64,000 nucleotides of DNA, from contig DLGC01000004.1 in the NCBI GenBank assembly GCA_002482525.1, forward strand, positions 93,939 to 157,938, written 5' to 3'. The first letter of the stretch is position 1, and each line of letters opens with the position of its first letter. This stretch comes from Propionibacteriaceae bacterium UBA7704. GTDB taxonomy: Bacteria > Actinomycetota > Actinomycetes > Propionibacteriales > Propionibacteriaceae. The position numbers were made by a program, and so were the translations under genes. The notes beneath the pieces are model-generated. The model was not told where the DNA came from. It searched no databases and saw only the letters and a list, made by a program, of their open reading frames with translations. Positions 62,501 to 64,000 of the stretch are shown in pieces.

Positions 62501-64000
62501 GTTGAGTCTGGACGCGGCTACCGGCGTGATCTCGGGTACACCGACTGCGATGGGAACCTCGCCGCTGCAGGTGACGGTGACCGACAAGAACGCCAAGACC
62601 GATACCGCGACGGTGTCGTTGACTGTTGGAGCGGCCGTGTCGGTGACCACTGATGCGCTTGCGGACGGCATTGCTGGTGAGGACTACTCGGCGACGCTGG
62701 CTGCCGCGGGTGGTACCACGCCGTATGGCTGGGCGGCGTCAGGCCTGCCGGCCGGTCTGAGCGTGTCGGGTCACACCATCACGGGCACCCCGACCGAATC
62801 GGGAACCTTCTCGGTGCAACTGACCGTCACCGACGACCACGGCAAGACCAACACCGCCACCGTGTCGATGACCATTGCTCCGGCGGTATCGGTCACCACC
62901 AGCAGTCTGCCTGAGGTCGTCTCGGGCGAGGACTACAGCGCCGACCTCGCAGCCACCGGTGGGACCAGTCCGTACCGCTGGTCGGCCTCCGGCCTGCCCG
63001 CCGGATTGAGTGTGTCGGGTCACACCATCACCGGTGCACCGACGGAGTCGGGAACTTTCTCGGTGCAGCTCACCGTCACCGACGATCACGACAAAACCGA
63101 CGTGGCCACGCTCAGCCTCCTGGTGCGGCCCACCCTCGACGTGGACCTGTCCCCGATTGTGAGCGGTACCGCCGGGGTGGCCTATACCGCCTCACCGTCC
63201 CCCTCGGGCGGCGTCGAGCCCTACGCCTGGACGGCCTGGGGGCTGCCCGCCGGTCTGACGATCAACGCCACGACTGGGGAGATCTCCGGAACGCCGCTCA
63301 ACGGTGGGACGTTCCCGATCCTGGTGACGCTCACCGACACCGGGAATCGCACGGTGACCCGGTCCGCGCAGCTCACTATCGATGCCGGCTCGGTGGTGGC
63401 CGTGCCGCCGATGATCGATCTGACGAGCCTCCCCGATGGGATCAAGGGTGAGTCCTACGCGGTGACCGCGCACGCCTCGCTGGCGACAGCGCCCTACGCG
63501 TGGTCGGGCACTGGTCTGCCCGACGGCCTGAGCCTCGATGCCGCGACCGGGGAACTCTCCGGAACCCCCACCAAGACCGGCGACTTCACCGTCTATCTGA
63601 TGGTCACCGACGCCGCTGGGTTGACCAGCAGCCGGTCCTATTCGGTCGCCATCTATCCTGCTGCGGAGCAGCCGCCGGCTCCGGCGATCACGACCAGTGC
63701 ATTGCCGGCTGGTGTGGTTGATGATTCCTACTCCGCGACGCTCGCTGTTGATTCGGGTCGGGCACCGTTCACCTGGTCCGCGACCGGGTTGCCGACCGGG
63801 CTGACTCTGAATGCCGCCACCGGCGTGGTCTCCGGTACACCGACTGTGACCGGGACCTCCTCGGTGCAGCTGACGGTGACCGACAAGAACGGCAAGACCG
63901 ATACCGCGACGGTGTCGTTGAGCATCGGCGCGGCGGTTTCGGTGACCACCAACACGCTTGCTGATGGCATCGTTGGCGAGGGTTATTCCGCGAACCTGGC
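59553..64000 (+). CDS. Giant secreted protein with tandem Ig-like (He_PIG) repeats, cut by window edge
   Basis: At least 1482 codons with no stop before the edge, from an ATG preceded by GAGGGG. A signal peptide (to about AQA-AV, residue 33) leads to about 300 residues of basic beta-rich repeats (KLQLRVNRKWRTI and KLQLRVGARWKTI repeat). Then come at least 14 putative Ig domains of about 83-92 residues with the pattern YTWSAxGLPxGLS...TGxISGTPT...GTFxVxVTVTD. The domains are arranged in a higher-order pattern (see the repeat feature). Probably a surface or extracellular adhesin-like protein; the C-terminal anchor is not in the window. Codon use is GC-rich as in its neighbours. Confidence 0.9.
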   Translation, partial: MRRLSSVLVSLAVVTGMLVAAPVAVPALLPTAQAAVKTRFSPLTATPPTPGRGEVFSITGRLSTRVARPVKLQLRVNRKWRTIARTTTNASGRFTLRTSTKKPRIVVRVRATKVKIGKTTYRAYSSASKTIRTGLVRPGQPIRGEQFRVSSKLKTHGVRPVKLQLRVGARWKTISRGTTKKSGYYLLTGSTTLKKATIRVIAPKKKIGGRLYRRTSGVPMRITTAAQSASLALPSVGYLSRTVTAKVQFSPVRERRAVAVQVKSGSSWKTVGAAKQSDTGAASIAIPVKQLGTFTYRAITLASNGAPAKASRSVSLTVKQNTALPAPAIATNDLIEGVVGQDYSETLSASYGTAPLTWSATGLPSGLSLDAATGEIGGVPTEAGTSTVKVVVTDANAKTDSRTLSLVVRSNLSVDVSALLTGTAGVTFSASTPATGGVTPYTWSAWGLPAGVSINEDTGEISGVPPNGGTFPIFVTVTDAEGRTVTESAELEVDAGTVTATPPLIDDVSLPDLVKGDSYAVSPTATGGTAPYTWSASGLPEGAAIDATTGELSGTATKTGDFTVYLMVTDSDGLTSTKSFTVRVYPAAEQPPSPTITTSTLPSGVVGDSYSATLAVDSGRAPFTWSATGLPDGLSVNATTGVISGTPTVTGTSEVQVTVTDKNSKSDTATVSLVIGAAVSVTTDSLADGLAGEEYSASLAATGGTAPYAWSASGLPAGLSVSGHTITGTPTESGTFSVQLTVTDDHGKTNTAAIDLLVRAALGVEVPGGHTGTAGEPFTASAPASGGVEPYTWSAWGLPNELVIDPATGAISGTARNAGVFPVFITVTDAQGRTQTTSFELTISAGSVVAKPPTITTVSLSDAIKGQSYAETFTATGGTEPYAWTGYGLPDGLSLDAATGELSGTPTQTGDFTAYVNVIDSDGLTSTKSFTVRVYPAAEQPPSPSITTSTLPAGVVDDSYSATLAVDSGRAPFTWSVTGLPTGLSLDAATGVISGTPTAMGTSPLQVTVTDKNAKTDTATVSLTVGAAVSVTTDALADGIAGEDYSATLAAAGGTTPYGWAASGLPAGLSVSGHTITGTPTESGTFSVQLTVTDDHGKTNTATVSMTIAPAVSVTTSSLPEVVSGEDYSADLAATGGTSPYRWSASGLPAGLSVSGHTITGAPTESGTFSVQLTVTDDHDKTDVATLSLLVRPTLDVDLSPIVSGTAGVAYTASPSPSGGVEPYAWTAWGLPAGLTINATTGEISGTPLNGGTFPILVTLTDTGNRTVTRSAQLTIDAGSVVAVPPMIDLTSLPDGIKGESYAVTAHASLATAPYAWSGTGLPDGLSLDAATGELSGTPTKTGDFTVYLMVTDAAGLTSSRSYSVAIYPAAEQPPAPAITTSALPAGVVDDSYSATLAVDSGRAPFTWSATGLPTGLTLNAATGVVSGTPTVTGTSSVQLTVTDKNGKTDTATVSLSIGAAVSVTTNTLADGIVGEGYSANL
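60780..64000 (+). repeat. Higher-order tandem repeat within the giant Ig-like protein
   Basis: Four Ig-domain types (call them A, B, C, D) recur in order. The marker sequence GCTGCGGAGCAGCCGCC (one base varies) begins the C-type domain region at 61311, 62361 and 63660. The first spacing is 1050 bp (350 codons). The second is 1299 bp, larger by exactly 249 bp, one 83-codon extra D-type domain. Confidence 0.8.

Noticed and set aside
1..64000. CRISPR arrays, tRNA/rRNA genes, insertion sequences
   Set aside because: No regularly spaced direct repeats, no tRNA-like cloverleaf and no transposase motif were noticed. The only tandem repeats are inside the coding repeats of the giant protein.

Overview
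The window is high-GC DNA with many GTG starts, gene overlaps of the ATGA/GTGA type and Gram-positive envelope genes. Secreted proteins have Sec or lipoprotein signals; there is a GH25 muramidase, an L,D-transpeptidase and an LmeA-like protein. This points to an actinobacterium (Actinomycetota). A Propionibacteriales-like host is plausible but cannot be proved from the sequence alone.

Positions 1-24457 (all minus strand) form one end of a hybrid NRPS / trans-AT polyketide gene cluster that continues past the left edge. In transcription order it encodes an ABC exporter (ATPase, permease), an Sfp-type phosphopantetheinyl transferase, and an NRPS arranged A-PCP-C-A-PCP plus half of a condensation domain. 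A free-standing malonyl transferase follows, then three AT-less KS-DH-KR-ACP proteins, a type II thioesterase and the KS of a fourth PKS cut by the window. Most neighbouring genes overlap or abut, so this looks like one translationally coupled operon. The second A domain reads like a glycine code. The simplest reading is a dipeptide (unknown acyl or amino acid, then Gly) extended by malonate units, each ketoreduced and probably dehydrated, towards a polyene-like amide. The first PKS protein is split by a frameshift at a run of seven C residues.

Positions 24458-25830 are an AT-richer, apparently non-coding gap with a 12-bp inverted repeat. A very large fused acyl-CoA carboxylase (25831-31341) and a small secreted protein follow.

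Positions 32369-41035 look like a sugar catabolism locus. A divergent DeoR regulator faces an ABC sugar importer (binding lipoprotein and two permeases, no ATPase), a class II aldolase, a kinase of the ADP-dependent glucokinase/phosphofructokinase family, an AGE/YihS-family isomerase and an aldo/keto reductase. The isomerase-kinase-aldolase order reads as aldose to ketose to ketose phosphate to two C3 units. The substrate is unknown.

Positions 41056-48257 hold a CPBP membrane protease and a two-component system. The latter is divergent from a MacA/MacB-type export operon, with a strong inverted and direct repeat between them. Positions 48442-54357 hold a flavoprotein disulfide reductase, a small membrane protein, a POT peptide transporter and a membrane acyltransferase with a SGNH domain. 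Positions 54455-64000 hold envelope genes (GH25 muramidase, L,D-transpeptidase), a GntR regulator with an adenylate-forming ligase, and a giant secreted protein of tandem Ig-like repeats that runs off the right edge.
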